The notes: generated from the letters alone by a model not told the origin. A stretch of DNA of 64,000 bases from Undaria pinnatifida (GCA_012845835.1 JABAKD010000012.1:2155570-2219569); one strand, 5' to 3'; numbered from the stretch's first letter, positions 51,089-61,685 are shown. Program-made: numbers and translations.

Positions 51089-51490
51089 ATGCCGGCACAC
51101 AGAGCACGCCAGGCGTTCATTGACCAGGCAGACAACGCTCTTGCACCACAGCGCGAAAGCCCAGGGAAGGGTTCGAATCGGCGAGTGGCATGGAGGGGAA
51201 ACCGCATCTCACTACTCTTGAAAGAGCGGCTTGAGAGGCGATCTTCGGCAGCTGTTACGTCGAGCAGTAGGCCGATGAAAGGGGGAAAGACGCAGATAAC
51301 TGCAAACGGCGTCCCGATGTTGACGTTCCCTGATGTAGATATTGACGGAGGCCAGGGTATTGACGATCGGTCGGTCGTTGGTTGGATATTTCGGAATCAA
51401 CAAAAGCACATGTTTGGGTTGCGTCGCTTTGCGATGTGGGGCGGATCCATAGGGCACGGGGTAGATGTGTACTCTGTCGTCGCTCAGTAA
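51089..51490 (+). CDS. Unrecognised ORF, 133 codons
   Basis: Frame includes GKTQITANGVPMLTFPDVDI, DGGQGIDDRSVVGWIFRNQQ and KHMFGLRRFAMWGGSIGHGV. Composition is protein-like from about residue 65 on; the beginning is Arg-rich. It may be a TE or gene fragment. No family recognised. Confidence 0.25.
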   Translation: MPAHRARQAFIDQADNALAPQRESPGKGSNRRVAWRGNRISLLLKERLERRSSAAVTSSSRPMKGGKTQITANGVPMLTFPDVDIDGGQGIDDRSVVGWIFRNQQKHMFGLRRFAMWGGSIGHGVDVYSVVAQ

Positions 51491-51494
51491 GCGC

Positions 51495-52497
51495 AACTTG
51501 ACAGCACCGAAGTCAGGTCTTTCGGTTGACACCCGCTCGATTTTGTTTCGGCTGTGTTGCCGATACCTTGCAAAAACGTCGTACCGCGCGACAAACAAGT
51601 ATGGTTTATTGCCCCAATCCGCGAGGTGGTTTTACAAGAAGAACGAAGTTCACTGTTTTCGGTTTGGTGGTGAGCACGCCTCATTACCGCATAGTGGGCC
51701 TATAAATCGAGGTATTGTAGAACAGGGAACCGCTAAAACAAGTTGCCAAGGAAGGTGGACGCATGCAACGGAACGATAACCCAATTTCGACGCGGTTATC
51801 GTGAATTTAGTGTACAGTACGGACCCTTGTTCTTGCAAGAGTTTCAGGCTGGGACAGCATTCTTGTTTGTCCCTACGTCAGATATTGATATATATATATA
51901 TATATATATGCGGTCTGATTTTGTGTTTGGCGAGTGCGTGACTCGATAGGTCGGTTTTCGTCTGGTCAAAACAGTGAGGTATCTTGTGGCCGTTGCTCGT
52001 TTGTGTTGAGGCCAAAAAACGCCGCCTCAGCCGTAACGATGATTGCCATGCACTACTGCTACGATATGGATACTACTGAATAATAATGAGTATTAAAACT
52101 GTTTTTACTGTTTGAAATCCGCGATCGAGTGAAGCTTGGGGCGTGTCCCGGCTGCGAGATATCGAGGCCGATATTCTGGGGTTGACGTCGTAAGTGCTTC
52201 CAACGGTGACACCACAGCAGCATAGGGGGCAAAGTCTTGGTGGCATGCTGTGTACTACAGGTTTGGGGGTAGTTTTTCCCCTGCTACACTATATAAATAG
52301 CGGTGTTCTGATATTGGTGGATGCTGACGCATCCTGCCATAATATATACTACCTGGCTTGAGGTAAAGGAAAGGAACACCACTCAGCGATCATCTACTAC
52401 ACGCTAGGGCATGTTTTCATGAGCACCACTAGCAAGAGCACCAGACATGGACGCGACATGTACAGGACCACAACATCTTCGACGACAGTGGGGAGAA
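51495..52497. other. No gene recognised
   Basis: Short ORFs only. A (TA)n run at 51886-51909. A segment at 52145-52210 (GAGATATCGAGGCCGATATT, GTGCTTCCAACGGTG) recurs around 54915-54975, so a low-copy repeat is present. Confidence 0.45.
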
Positions 52498-53130
52498 AAC
52501 AGGGCGTATAATCGTACACTAGATAATAACAATGTGAAAAAGAAGTACAGACAGATATGCTAACACTGCGGTAGACCACACTACCAACCTATTACGCAGG
52601 GTATTTCGTGCCTCCGGCCGTTTGCATGATCGCCTGACAACCTCTACCAAACGCAGTAGCATATGCCTAACGAAGTAACGTCACCCTCGCATTCAATAGT
52701 GGTGACATCGCATGCCCACGTCACCTCGCTTGGTGTATTTGTAAGATGTATCTCTGTCTTAGAGTTGGCGACCTCAGAGCCCCACATCGGCACGGTAAAA
52801 ACCATAGGCGTAAAATCGTATATGTGAGACAATAATAATGTGAAAAGGAGGTACCGACAGATATGTTAAAATTGCGGCAAACCACACTACCAACTTATTA
52901 CGTAGGGTATTCCGTACATACCGTCTGCATGATCGCCTCCCAACCTATGCCAAGCGAAGCATGACTAACGAAGTAACGTAATTGAGCGCGTGTACACTAA
53001 GCGTTCCTTTCAAAACACTAACGATTCGCACTTCTCCCTTTCGTTCTCAAAGGCGGTGGCATTGCATGACCACATCACCTCGCCTGTTGTATTTGGCAAT
53101 ATGCATTTCTTATAATTAGCGATGTCAGAA
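52498..53130. repeat. About 305-bp tandem repeat, 2 diverged copies
   Basis: Copy 1 starts near GGCGTATAATCGTACACTAG, copy 2 near GGCGTAAAATCGTATATGTG (52805). Shared words: AATAATGTGAAAA(G), ACAGATATGTTAAAATTGC / ACAGATATGCTAACACTGC, CATGATCGCCT and GACATCGCATGCCCACGTCA / GGCATTGCATGACCACATCA. No ORF spans it. Confidence 0.75.
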
Positions 53131-53289
53131 AATAACGGTAACTACATGATTGTACCTATCGATTGAAATACTCTATCTTTCGATCCCGTACAATAACAAA
53201 TTATGAAGCTTTTAACACGTTGTTTACAACACCCAAAAACTGGGTTGCATACTACATGTAACATAAAACCTTTTAGAAAAATAAGCATT

Positions 53290-54540
53290 ACCAAGCGGGT
53301 GATTTAAAGGGGTGCCTTCTTGCTACAACCGTCAGATTCGTCCCCTTTAAGGGTCTATAGTTTCCGCGCACATATTGAAATGCCCCCCCCCTCCCCCCCC
53401 CGATCCCTCTTGTTCAAACGCCCCACCTGAAATCAAAATCTACCAGAGTAGTAAACACTACCAGCCAGCTGATATCATCTCGTTATCCTTCTAGCCATCC
53501 ATGCCGTAGCTCCAACTCATCTCCGCCCTCTTCCCCCCCCCCCCCTTTTGTTCCCCGCCCAGTTCGTTCAAACGCCCCACTTAGAATCGAAATCGGCCAG
53601 ACAGAGTAATAAACACTTCTACGCTATTGATATCACGCCATTATATTTCTAGCCATCCATAACGTAGCTTTCATTCATCCCCCCTCCCCCCCTCCAACGC
53701 CCCCTCCTTCCCAACAAGCGCGCGATCGGAGTATCACACACAATGTTGCCAAGATGGGTCTCGACCAAATCCTTGATCTCATAGCTGGAGTGTGTTTTAA
53801 CATTATATGTGACCTAAACCTCTTGAAAACCCTTTCCCCCTTTTTTTCTTTTTTTTTTCCTCGCTGTCTCTTGCTCAAACGCCCCACCTAAAATCGAAAT
53901 CCACCAGGGTAATAAACACTTCCACGCACTCGATATCACCTCATTATATTTTTAGAGCGGTCCATGCCGCTGCTGCAATTCCCACCCCCCCCCCGCCCCC
54001 AACGCCTCCTCCTTCCCCACCACCCGCACCATCGCCCAGACCTAGCACCAAGCGTATAGCAAACCCTACATCTATGCGACCTAACCCCCTCCCCCCGCCA
54101 CTTTCCCCCCCCGTCCCCCACAAGAAGGATTTATAGTTTCCACGCACAAATTGAGCTGCCCCCCCCCCCTTCCCCCCCTCCCGCCCCCCTGTTGATCAAA
54201 ATCAGGCCCCCACGTCCTTAAAAACTCCGCCCTCCCCTCACCGGTTATTCTACTTACAGGATTCATTTGATAAACTGATGCATTTCCTTCCACAGCCGTC
54301 AGATTCTGTCCCCCTCAGAAACGGGTTGTATAGTTTCCGCGCACAGACTGCCTAACATCACCCTGTTGATCCTGATAGCTGCACTGTAGTTGCAAGGGGA
54401 GTCGCCGACCTATATCCTTAATGAGGACACACAACCCGTAATACGCGCGATCGGAGAATCACACACAGCTTGCAAAGATGAGTTTCGACAAAAAATATTC
54501 GATATCACAGCTGGAGTGTATTTTATTTTTTATAATATAG
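53290..54540 (-). repeat. R1/R2 composite repeat, - copy with several outer segments
   Basis: R1 on - at 54370-54530, R2 units at 54110-54360, outer segments with C runs at 53383-53402, 53535-53548 and 53980-54000. An inner R1 piece at 53718-53800 shows a second nested or tandem copy. The GATATCA..CATTAT..TAGCCATCCATGCC segment occurs three times. Confidence 0.8.
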
Positions 54541-55373
54541 GTGTAACAACTCTTGGCTTCTTTTTTTCTTGGTGAACAACGAGGCGCCTTCACCCCTTAA
54601 ACGCCCCCCGAAAATGCCCTCCCTATACTAACTTCAAGTCAATTTGTAAAAAAAAGGGTTTCCAGTTGTAAAGACGTTTACCCGAAATGGCGTCGCCGGA
54701 ATGTATGTCCTTCTTGTTTTGCAATCTGAGAACGTTTTTGTATATCTAGGCCATGGTTGACCTTTGGTTGTTGTTCAAAACCAGGTCTTCCACGGTCTAT
54801 GGAGCTCCTCATGCGAAGAGGCCTCAGAACTAAGGGGATGCGCGCTTCTACCGAAGGACGTGTGAGGGTGGTTTTCTGTTCTAGAATTCCACAAGTGGTG
54901 GGGGTTGTCGGAGTTGCAAGATACCGAGGCCGGCGTTCGGGGGGGTTGAAAAACGTATGTGGTGCCAACGGTGTTATACTACAGTAACCCTGAGGGACGT
55001 AGTGGTGGTGACATGGTGCTAATACAGGTTTGAGATAGCTTCGCCGCACGTGTTGGGATTGATGTTTGGGATACACGAATGAAGGTGTTTGACCCGGCTG
55101 CAAGATAAATGAGGTCTCTCTGCGGGGGCATGCAGAGACAACACCCAGATGCTTGTCGCCCCTTCCTCACCATCCCAATGTCGTCGCTAGGTTGTCTCGA
55201 ATTGTGAATGAGGGTTTCCCCGCTTCATGATATCCCCCAAACTTCTAACCGAGCCCCTCATGGGGGCTTCGGCTGCCGTTGCTCGCCCCGAGGGAACGCG
55301 GCGTACATCTTCTCAAAACCCCTGCGACGGTGATGAAGCGCCCGCGTCTATGAACGCCGTTTCGCGTGAGGGC
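54541..55373. other. No gene recognised
   Basis: Contains the partner of the 52145 repeat and short ORFs. The - strand from about 55230 to 55373 may be the tail of the recombinase relic, but no motif is visible there. Confidence 0.4.
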
Positions 55374-55910
55374 TTAATTCCCCTTGATGTCGCCGCTGGT
55401 GGGGTCGCTCCCCTGCGTATTTTTTCCGGCTACGAGCGGAGACCTCGATCCGACGTACTCCAAAAGAGCGCCCATGGCCGTACCATCCATATCGTGGCTA
55501 GCTGTGCCCCCTGCTCGAAAAGAGTGCAGAGTGTCCTGCTTGTCCTCCATACCCGCTGCTCGCAAGTATATCTGGAGATTCGAGGTCATCTCTTCCGCTC
55601 GTGTCAGCGCCAAATTCCCTTTTTAATTTTCCTCGTTTTTAAGACGCTCTGGAACAGTACACCTGAACCCACCTGAACCCTCCGCACCTACCCACTGCTT
55701 GGACGCTGCGGCCTGTCGATACTCGATCATAGCCGCCACAGCGCAGACTTCGCGACAGTGATCCTTCACACCACTACCGCTTGAGAGGGCGCTCTCGTTC
55801 TGTCTTCCCAAGAAAGAGTAGATAAATTGATGAGAACCTCTGTCCCCCGGCATCTGCAACACCTGTGACGTGACGTGACCCGCTACCGACGGTCCGAAGC
55901 CGGCGTTCAT
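55374..55910 (-). pseudogene. Tyrosine recombinase relic (Crypton/DIRS-like)
   Basis: One - frame with a single stop after RLKNEEN. The upstream part has VKDHCREVCAVAAMIEYRQA; the downstream part LALTRAEEMTSNLQIYLRAA, then LHSFRAGGTASHDMDGTAMG and ALLEYVGSRSPLVAGKNTQ. HSFR is the HxxR box of tyrosine recombinases, and the following region should hold the catalytic Tyr (family pattern ..ARRYVG); here KNTQ replaces it. The first catalytic Arg is not visible. So it is an inactive C-terminal piece. Confidence 0.7.
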
Positions 55911-56386
55911 CGTGTGGAATGCGTCGCAAAAAAATCACCACGTTGCGGACGATCGGTCATCGTTGTGCCGCCCTCGGTAGGGTGGTCACGCATCGCCCCA
56001 TGTCTTACGACCAACGTTCGCAGCTGGCCCGCCACCAGCGGGGGCGCCTGTTTCGGCGACACCCTCCACTAACTAGATGCTGCTCCTCCTGCGCGTTTCA
56101 CAGGGAACCCCCCCCCTACTGGGCTCAGTAATGGGTTCCCTCGTTGCTCAACTGGCTCCCAATCACTGCGCTTGCGGAGCTGCTCTGTCGTGGGACAATC
56201 AGCTTCGAAACCTGCCCCATGTTTAAGAATGCTGTTGTGTACCGATTCGACGCGTGCTTGCGATAGAGATGCACCACGTTTTTTCTGAGGTTCCTCAATT
56301 TCGGAGCTTAAGACCTCTCCCAAAACCTGATCAGGAGACAAATGAAACCGCTATCGGGTGAAAAAATCCCATGGCCTATCTTGACA
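55911..56386. other. No gene recognised
   Basis: A - strand frame (56069-56341) is open with a Ser/Glu-rich sequence and may be upstream recombinase-element sequence, but no conserved motif is seen. Confidence 0.35.
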
Positions 56387-56639
56387 CTACGGTAGTAGCC
56401 CCCCCAACTTTTCTTTAACGAAATTGCCGGTTTCGAAACCAACCCCCGGCCGTATCTTCTGAAAATGCGGCGTCCCTTGCCACCTCGACGTTATCGTTCG
56501 ATAGCCCTTTACAAACAAGAAAATACGTGAAGGCATGTTTTTTCATCGCATCCTTTCTGGTGTCGAGCAGCCATGAGACGTTCTTCAAAGAAAGTCGCTG
56601 GTTTGGGGGGGGGGGGGGCTATCGTAGTAAGAATCAGTC
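56387..56639 (-). mobile_element. MITE-B, full copy
   Basis: CTACGGTAGTAGCCCCCCC left, GGGGGGGCTATCGTAGTAAG right. Interior TTCTTTAACGAAATTGCCGG and GTGTCGAGCAGCCATGAGAC. Matches 41535-41786 in the same orientation and 59822-60101 in the opposite one. Confidence 0.85.
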
Positions 56640-56654
56640 CCTATTGGTACACAA

Positions 56655-56777
56655 CGAGAATCATGTATCATGGAAAAAAATGGCCTATTATTTTTTTTTT
56701 TCCGACGATTTGGGGTTAAGGAGTCCCGTCATTCAGAAACCATTTTCGTCAAGAAAAGGTATACCTCTGTCGTAGCA
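56655..56777 (-). mobile_element. MITE-A, start half
   Basis: On - it starts TGCTACGACAGAGGTATACC and runs through GAATGACGGGACTCCTTAAC to the AT-rich middle; the far half is lost at the border with the MITE-B copy. Confidence 0.75.
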
Positions 56778-57379
56778 AACATCATTCCTACACTTGTCCC
56801 GTGCTTTTCACGGCACCCTCGGATGCGTAACGTTGTGCACCCATTTGGCGCCGTTCCCGTGCGAGCCTAGCCAACAGGGCTACTCGAAAATGTCTACGCC
56901 GGATTAAAGCACCCAGCCCCTTTCGTTCGACCTTCGCATTGGAAAGAACGCCTTAAAGTTGTCCCCCTACCCGGCATTTTCTTTTGCTGGCCCCGGTCTT
57001 ACCTGCCAACGCCTGCAAGAACGCCAACAACTGTTGGAGCATCGCCAGTCGAAGACGGGCGACCTCGACCCGCCCCGGCCTAGTGGTTGCGTCGACCGAC
57101 TGGCTGTGTGTTGTCGGCATTCATGACGGAGACAGCCGGAATCCCTGGTCCACGCGTAGCTCGACTAACCCGACAAGCAACCTGGGGTGGGAGTGGCTGG
57201 GGTTTTCGACCTATCCCACACCACGGCGCGGTTGTCTGCGCACATCACCGGGTGCACACGTCGGAGCTGTCCCGGGTGTGCTCGACACCACTCAGTCAAC
57301 ACTTCGGGCAGCGCGAATGTTCACACATATTCTCCAGTACGGTGTCGAGGTATATAAACAACCACGAGCGAACCACCTA
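56778..57379. other. No gene recognised
   Basis: Frame 56984-57412 is open for 142 codons (GLVVASTDWLCVVGIHDGDS, NLGWEWLGFSTYPTPRRG), but its end runs into a MITE-B fragment and no motif is recognised. Low support for a gene. Confidence 0.3.
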
Positions 57380-57455
57380 CCCGCGGGAGATACGACCGGG
57401 AGCTGGTCTTGAAGCCGGCGATTTCGTGCAAGAAGAGTTGGGGGGGCTACCGTAG
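57380..57455 (+). mobile_element. MITE-B, end fragment
   Basis: ATACGACCGGGAGCTGGTCTT, GCCGGCGATTTCGTGCAAG and GGGGGGGCTACCGTAG define the right end of MITE-B. Confidence 0.75.
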
Positions 57456-58341
57456 AACGACGCCATATGAGATGAGTGTGGAACTATGTTGAGCGCAACA
57501 TTTTCTGTAGGTCTAGCGCAGAGAAACGATGGCCGGGATTCGCGAACAAACGCCTTCGAAGGCATGTTTGTTCCGGGTGATGATGATGATGATGATGTTG
57601 ATGATATTGATGATATTCGGCTCCTCGTGTTCGGAAGTCAGAAAAATCTTGGAATCTGCCGCACCCCGAGCGCGTGATGGTTCACCAGCAGCCTGGGTCG
57701 TGCTAACCCGGTCGAGCCCTCCTCGAACGCCGGCCCATTTCACCAGACATCCCCTTTAAGCTAGAGTGTTGCAACTCCCGACCGTCTAAACTCGGCGTGG
57801 TCCTTAGGTATGCGGTTCGGAAGCGACCCCTCTCCCGAAACGCGTGCCATCGGCACGGAGGCTCGCGTGATGTACCCGACCTTCTCAGGTAAGAGGTTTT
57901 CCAACACGCTCACGCCGTCCTTGCGGTATGAAAACAGGTGTGATTCCTGCGGCAGCCCTGAAACACAACCCTTTCTCAGAACTAGCAGCGCGGTAGTTCA
58001 GACCCCCCCCCCTGGGGCAAAATCCTCTCCGTGTCACTCGCACGCCGAGCATGGGTGCTTCCCCTGGCACGCGGGCCCGGCTCCCGGCTGACGGGGTTTC
58101 CGTCCGAGGGTTTCGCTCTGTCTAGCACGTTTTTGGGTACGAAACGTTTTCAGAATGACGCGGGGGGGCTTTGATTCCACAAAATCGTCGGAATTTGGTT
58201 TGTTTGTTCTTCACAATAGTTTTCGTTGGGAATAGCTATAGGACGCCATGGGGTTGTTCACCGGATAGGCAGAGGTAGTACCTGGAACCAGGCTACGGTC
58301 TGCGGGGGGAGGAGACGTCTGAAGTTTTTGTGTTGGGTCGG
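57456..58341. other. No gene recognised; MITE-A remnant and (GAT)n
   Basis: A (GATGAT)n run lies at 57578-57620. 58130-58230 resembles the MITE-A interior (GTTTTCAGAATGACGCGGG, AAAATCGTCGGAAT). ORFs lack motifs. Confidence 0.45.
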
Positions 58342-58526
58342 GGTCACTTACTTGCACGAGTGGCCCCCCTGTTTTCCTTCTTGCGGCCTTGAGCTTTCGC
58401 GTGCTGTTCTAACTTTTGGACTGTGAATCAGGAATGAAATAGTGAGCTACGCTGCGCTGCTCCGAAACAATCTCCCTACCACATGTTATATTTTTTTGCA
58501 AGGCACAGAGGTACTCGTGCGAGTGC
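58342..58526 (+). mobile_element. MITE-C copy
   Basis: GTCACTTACTTGCACGAGTGG at the left and AGAGGTACTCGTGCGAGTGC at the right; interior GCTACGCTGCGCTGC matches the copies at 61904 and 63073. The left palindrome has a 3-base insertion. Confidence 0.65.
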
Positions 58527-58591
58527 TAGAAACCCGGAGGCGAAAACGAGGGTGTAGGGTATGATACTATAACGATACTACAATTTTAGAC

Positions 58592-58690
58592 TGATTCTAC
58601 GATATACCCCCCTTGCCTCCCAAAAAAAAAAAAAAACGGCGACTTTTTATAACGAACATTTTATGGCTGCTGTGCACGAGGAATAAGGAT
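58592..58690 (+). mobile_element. MITE-B, start fragment
   Basis: GATTCTACGATATACCCCCC, then an A run and CGGCGACTTTTTATAACGAA, ATGGCTGCTGTGCACGAGG. It is cut 12 bp before the next MITE-A begins. Confidence 0.7.
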
Positions 58691-58702
58691 GCCATGGATG
58701 CA

Positions 58703-59149
58703 TGCTACGATAGAGGTATACCTTTTTTTGGCAAAAATTTATTTTGAATGACGGGGGCTCTTTAGCCCAAAATCGTCGGAAATAGTAGAGACGGGTGCTA
58801 CGATGGAGGTATACCTTTTTTTGGCAAAAAAAATTTCTGAATGACGGAGGCTCTTCAGCCCAAAGTCGTCGGAAATAGTAGAGACGGGTGCTACGATGGA
58901 GGTATACCTTTTTTTGGCGAAAATGGTTTCTGAATGACGGGGCTCACCTTGACCCAAAATCGTCGGAAATAAGCCATTTTGTTTTGCATGATTTTCGTGG
59001 TGTAACTAGACCATGGGATATTTCATCCGGTATGATAGCAGCTTTATTTTTTCTCCAAAAATCAGTTTCTGGGAGAGGTCTTAAGCTCCTCCTCCTAAAG
59101 TGAGGGGTAGTATTAAGAAAAAAAGTGGTGCAGCCACGCTATCGTAGCA
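58703..59149 (+). mobile_element. MITE-A with triplicated head
   Basis: The first 93 bp of the element (from TGCTACGATAGAGGTATACC to GTAGAGACGGG) occurs three times, starting at 58703, 58796 and 58889. The third continues into a full body and ends at GCTATCGTAGCA. The three heads are almost identical. Confidence 0.85.
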
Positions 59150-59194
59150 GCACGCGTCGATCGGAAAAAAAGCATCCTCACATATTTTCTTGTT

Positions 59195-59324
59195 TTGCAT
59201 CAAAGGTCTATCGAACGATGGCGTCGAGGCGGAAAGGACCACCGTATTGCAGGAGGTACGGCCGGGAACTGGTTTCAAAAACCGGCAATCTCGTTGAAGA
59301 AAGTTTGGGGGGGCTACCGTAGTA
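59195..59324 (+). mobile_element. MITE-B, end fragment
   Basis: TCTATCGAACGATGGCGTCG, GGTACGGCCGGGAACTGG and GGGGGGGCTACCGTAG. It follows the MITE-A copy by about 45 bp. Confidence 0.75.
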
Positions 59325-59544
59325 AGACTCACTACCGTAGCGTTCGTCCTGACCAAGACTGGCCGAAGGCAACGATAGGGGGGACCTTTTTTCACGACAG
59401 TCACCCTTGCAATAGAGTGGCGTTGTACCCTCAGGGACAATGATACTTCGTGTATTATCAGGTTTGACTTGTTTGGCACTGCGTGGCTAAATATGCTTTG
59501 CTGCAGACTCATACCCCGAAATTGAGTTACTCAACCAGCTTGAA

Positions 59545-59820
59545 AGCTTCCAACACCGGAATATAAAAAAAAAAAAAAAAAAAAAAACTGGGGGGTCACT
59601 CCTCCGCGAGCAAAAAAAACAAGAAAACAAAAAAAAACGTGGCCCCCCTCTATCTAGACACCGTAGGCCACACGGCCCACCTTTTTCTGAAATGTTTTCT
59701 GAACAATTGATGTGAGGGCTCCTTAACCAAAATCGCCGGGGAAAAAAACACACACACAAGAAAAAATTGAGCACGGTGATTCTCGTTTGTTTACCTAGGC
59801 CATGGGATTTTTCATCCAAC
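59545..59820. other. Poly-A tracts and MITE-A remnant
   Basis: A run of about 24 A at 59564-59587. 59685-59820 is the middle of a MITE-A (TTTCTGAA..GGGCTCCTTAACC, TAGGCCATGGGATTTTTC). Confidence 0.55.
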
Positions 59821-59821
59821 T

Positions 59822-60101
59822 GATTCCACGATAGCCCCCCCCCCCCAAAACAAAAAAACAGCGATTTTCTTTTGAACGGACGTTTCAGGATTGTTGCTCG
59901 ATGACACGAAAAAAGATGCTGTGAAAAATCCATCTTCATACATAATGTTGTTTGCAAGGAACTACTATTAATAGCACTGTCGAACGATGGCGTCGGGATG
60001 GCAAGGAGCACCGCAAATTCAGGAGGTACGCCCGGTAGCTGGCATCTAAACCGGCGATTTCATTAAAGAAAAGTTCGCTTCCCCAGCTACCCAGACTACG
60101 A
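59822..60101 (+). mobile_element. MITE-B, full copy
   Basis: GATTCCACGATAGCCCCCC at the left, through GAACGGACGTTTCAGGA, CGAACGATGGCGTCGGG and AAACCGGCGATTTCATT, ending AGACTACGACAGG. It directly abuts the 11-bp satellite. Confidence 0.75.
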
Positions 60102-60104
60102 CAG

Positions 60105-60645
60105 GGGGGTTATGTTGATGTTATGTTGATGTTATGTTGATGTTATGTTGATGTTATGTTGATGTTATGTTGATGTTATGTTGATGTTATGTTGATGTTG
60201 TGTTGATGTTATGTTGATGTTATGTTGATGTTATGTTGATGTTATGTTGATGTTATGTTGATGTTATGTTGATGGTATGTTGATGTTATGTTGATGTTAT
60301 GTTGATGTTATGTTGATGTTATGTTGATGTTATGTTGATGTTATGTTGATGTTATGTTGATGTTATGTTGATGTTATGTTGATGTTAAATGTTGATGTTA
60401 TGTTGATGTTATGTTGATGTCATGTTGATGTTATGTTGATGTTATGTTGATGTCATGTTGATGTTATGTTGATGTTATGTTGATGTTATGTTGATGTTAT
60501 ATTGATGTTATGTTGATGTTATGTTGATGTTATGTTGATGTTATGTTGATGTTATGTTGATGTTATGTTGATGTTATGTTGATGTTATGTTGATGTTATG
60601 TTGATGTTATGTTGATGTTATGTTGATGTTATGATGTTGATGTTA
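60105..60645 (+). repeat. 11-bp satellite, about 49 copies
   Basis: Unit ATGTTGATGTT repeated over about 540 bp with few variants (ATGTTGATGTC, GTGTTGATGTT, ATGTTGATGGT, ATATTGATGTT). One unit is expanded (AATGTTGATGTT) near 60388. The last units merge into TATTCGAGCGAAGCGAG. A single matching TTGTTGATGTTATTC recurs at 61862, 1.2 kb away. Confidence 0.95.
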
Positions 60646-60659
60646 TTCGAGCGAAGCGA

Positions 60660-61040
60660 GTTTCTCATCTACACCTGGGCCTCGCAATATAGGCTCCCAT
60701 GAAAAAAAAATAGTTTGCGTGCGTGTCTTCGACCAAACTTGATTTTAATGTGGGATCATTTGATTTTAGACTGCAGGTGTAGGCAGACCACCACGGAGCA
60801 ACAAAACACACAAAGCAGACCACACGGGCAAAAACAGCAGCACACACCGCTCACATAGCCGGCACACCGCGCTCACACAGCGGGCAGCACACAGACAACG
60901 GGCGCAGCGGGCGACAATAGTGGCCAGCGGAGAGCGGGCATGGAGAGTGTGTGCCCGCTAGGGGTGTGTCCGCTGAGTTTATCTACTGCTGTCTCGTGGT
61001 GAGAGTAGGTCATCTTGGAGAGACGTCCGTTGGGGGCGAT
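60660..61040. other. No gene recognised
   Basis: CACA/GCGG-rich words (GCACACCGCTCACA, CCGGCACACCGCGCTCACAC) form a loose tandem at 60835-60915. No upstream helicase domain is visible here. Confidence 0.45.
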
Positions 61041-61073
61041 TGACCCAAACTCGGTCCGTGCGCCAACGGCAGA

Positions 61074-61685
61074 AGGGCGACAGCAGACACGGCGGAGGGG
61101 CTTGAGAGGGACCTCTACCTAGCTAAGGGAGCCAAGGTCATGCTCACGAAGAACCTGTACCAACAAGTTGGACTCGTGAACGGCATTCGAGGCCACGTCG
61201 TCGAGTTGGTGTTTGCAGACGACGCGCCCCCGCCGAACCTCCCCCTTTACGTTGTCGTCAAGTTCAGAGGGTACTCAGGGGGGGAATGGTCGTCTCAGGA
61301 GAGATATAGAGGGTGTGTGCCGATTTCTCCCGTAGACACTACTTGGCAGGACGGGGGAACGCAGGTCAGGACGCAACTGCCGTTGAGGCTCTGCTGGGCC
61401 ATCACTATGCACAAATCACAGGGGCAGACGTTAGAGAAGGCCGTCATAGACTTGGGGCCAAAGGAGGCCTGCACGGGGCTTACTTTCGTCTGTCTCAGTA
61501 GGGCTAAAAGACTAGCGGACCTCATAGTAGTAGAGCCAATGAGTTTCGACAGGATAGGCAAGCTTGGAAACTCCGACACCATGAAGACTAGGTTGCGGGA
61601 AGAGGTTAGGCTGGTGGACTTAGCACAAAGCACGCGGGGAAGGTACACAGGCATGGGCGTCTTCAACGTCGTCGCGGCCAACTAA
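61074..61685 (+). CDS. PIF1-like helicase, C-terminal fragment
   Basis: The open frame begins after a TGA at 61041-61043 and becomes homologous near ATADTAEGLERDLYLAKGAK. VMLTKNLYQQVGLVNGIRG is a PIF1 family block before motif V; RLCWAITMHKSQGQTLEKAV is motif V (TxHKSQG) and GLTFVCLSRAKRLADLIVVE is motif VI (VxLSR). The ATP-binding motifs I to IV, which lie upstream in PIF1, are absent, so this cannot be a working helicase. It could be a solo PIF1-like gene fragment or a Helitron helicase tail; no Rep domain or Helitron end is visible. Confidence 0.8.
   Translation, partial: RATADTAEGLERDLYLAKGAKVMLTKNLYQQVGLVNGIRGHVVELVFADDAPPPNLPLYVVVKFRGYSGGEWSSQERYRGCVPISPVDTTWQDGGTQVRTQLPLRLCWAITMHKSQGQTLEKAVIDLGPKEACTGLTFVCLSRAKRLADLIVVEPMSFDRIGKLGNSDTMKTRLREEVRLVDLAQSTRGRYTGMGVFNVVAAN

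Noticed and set aside
60105-60645. CRISPR-like array
   Set aside because: Units are contiguous 11-bp repeats without spacers; no cas genes; eukaryotic context.
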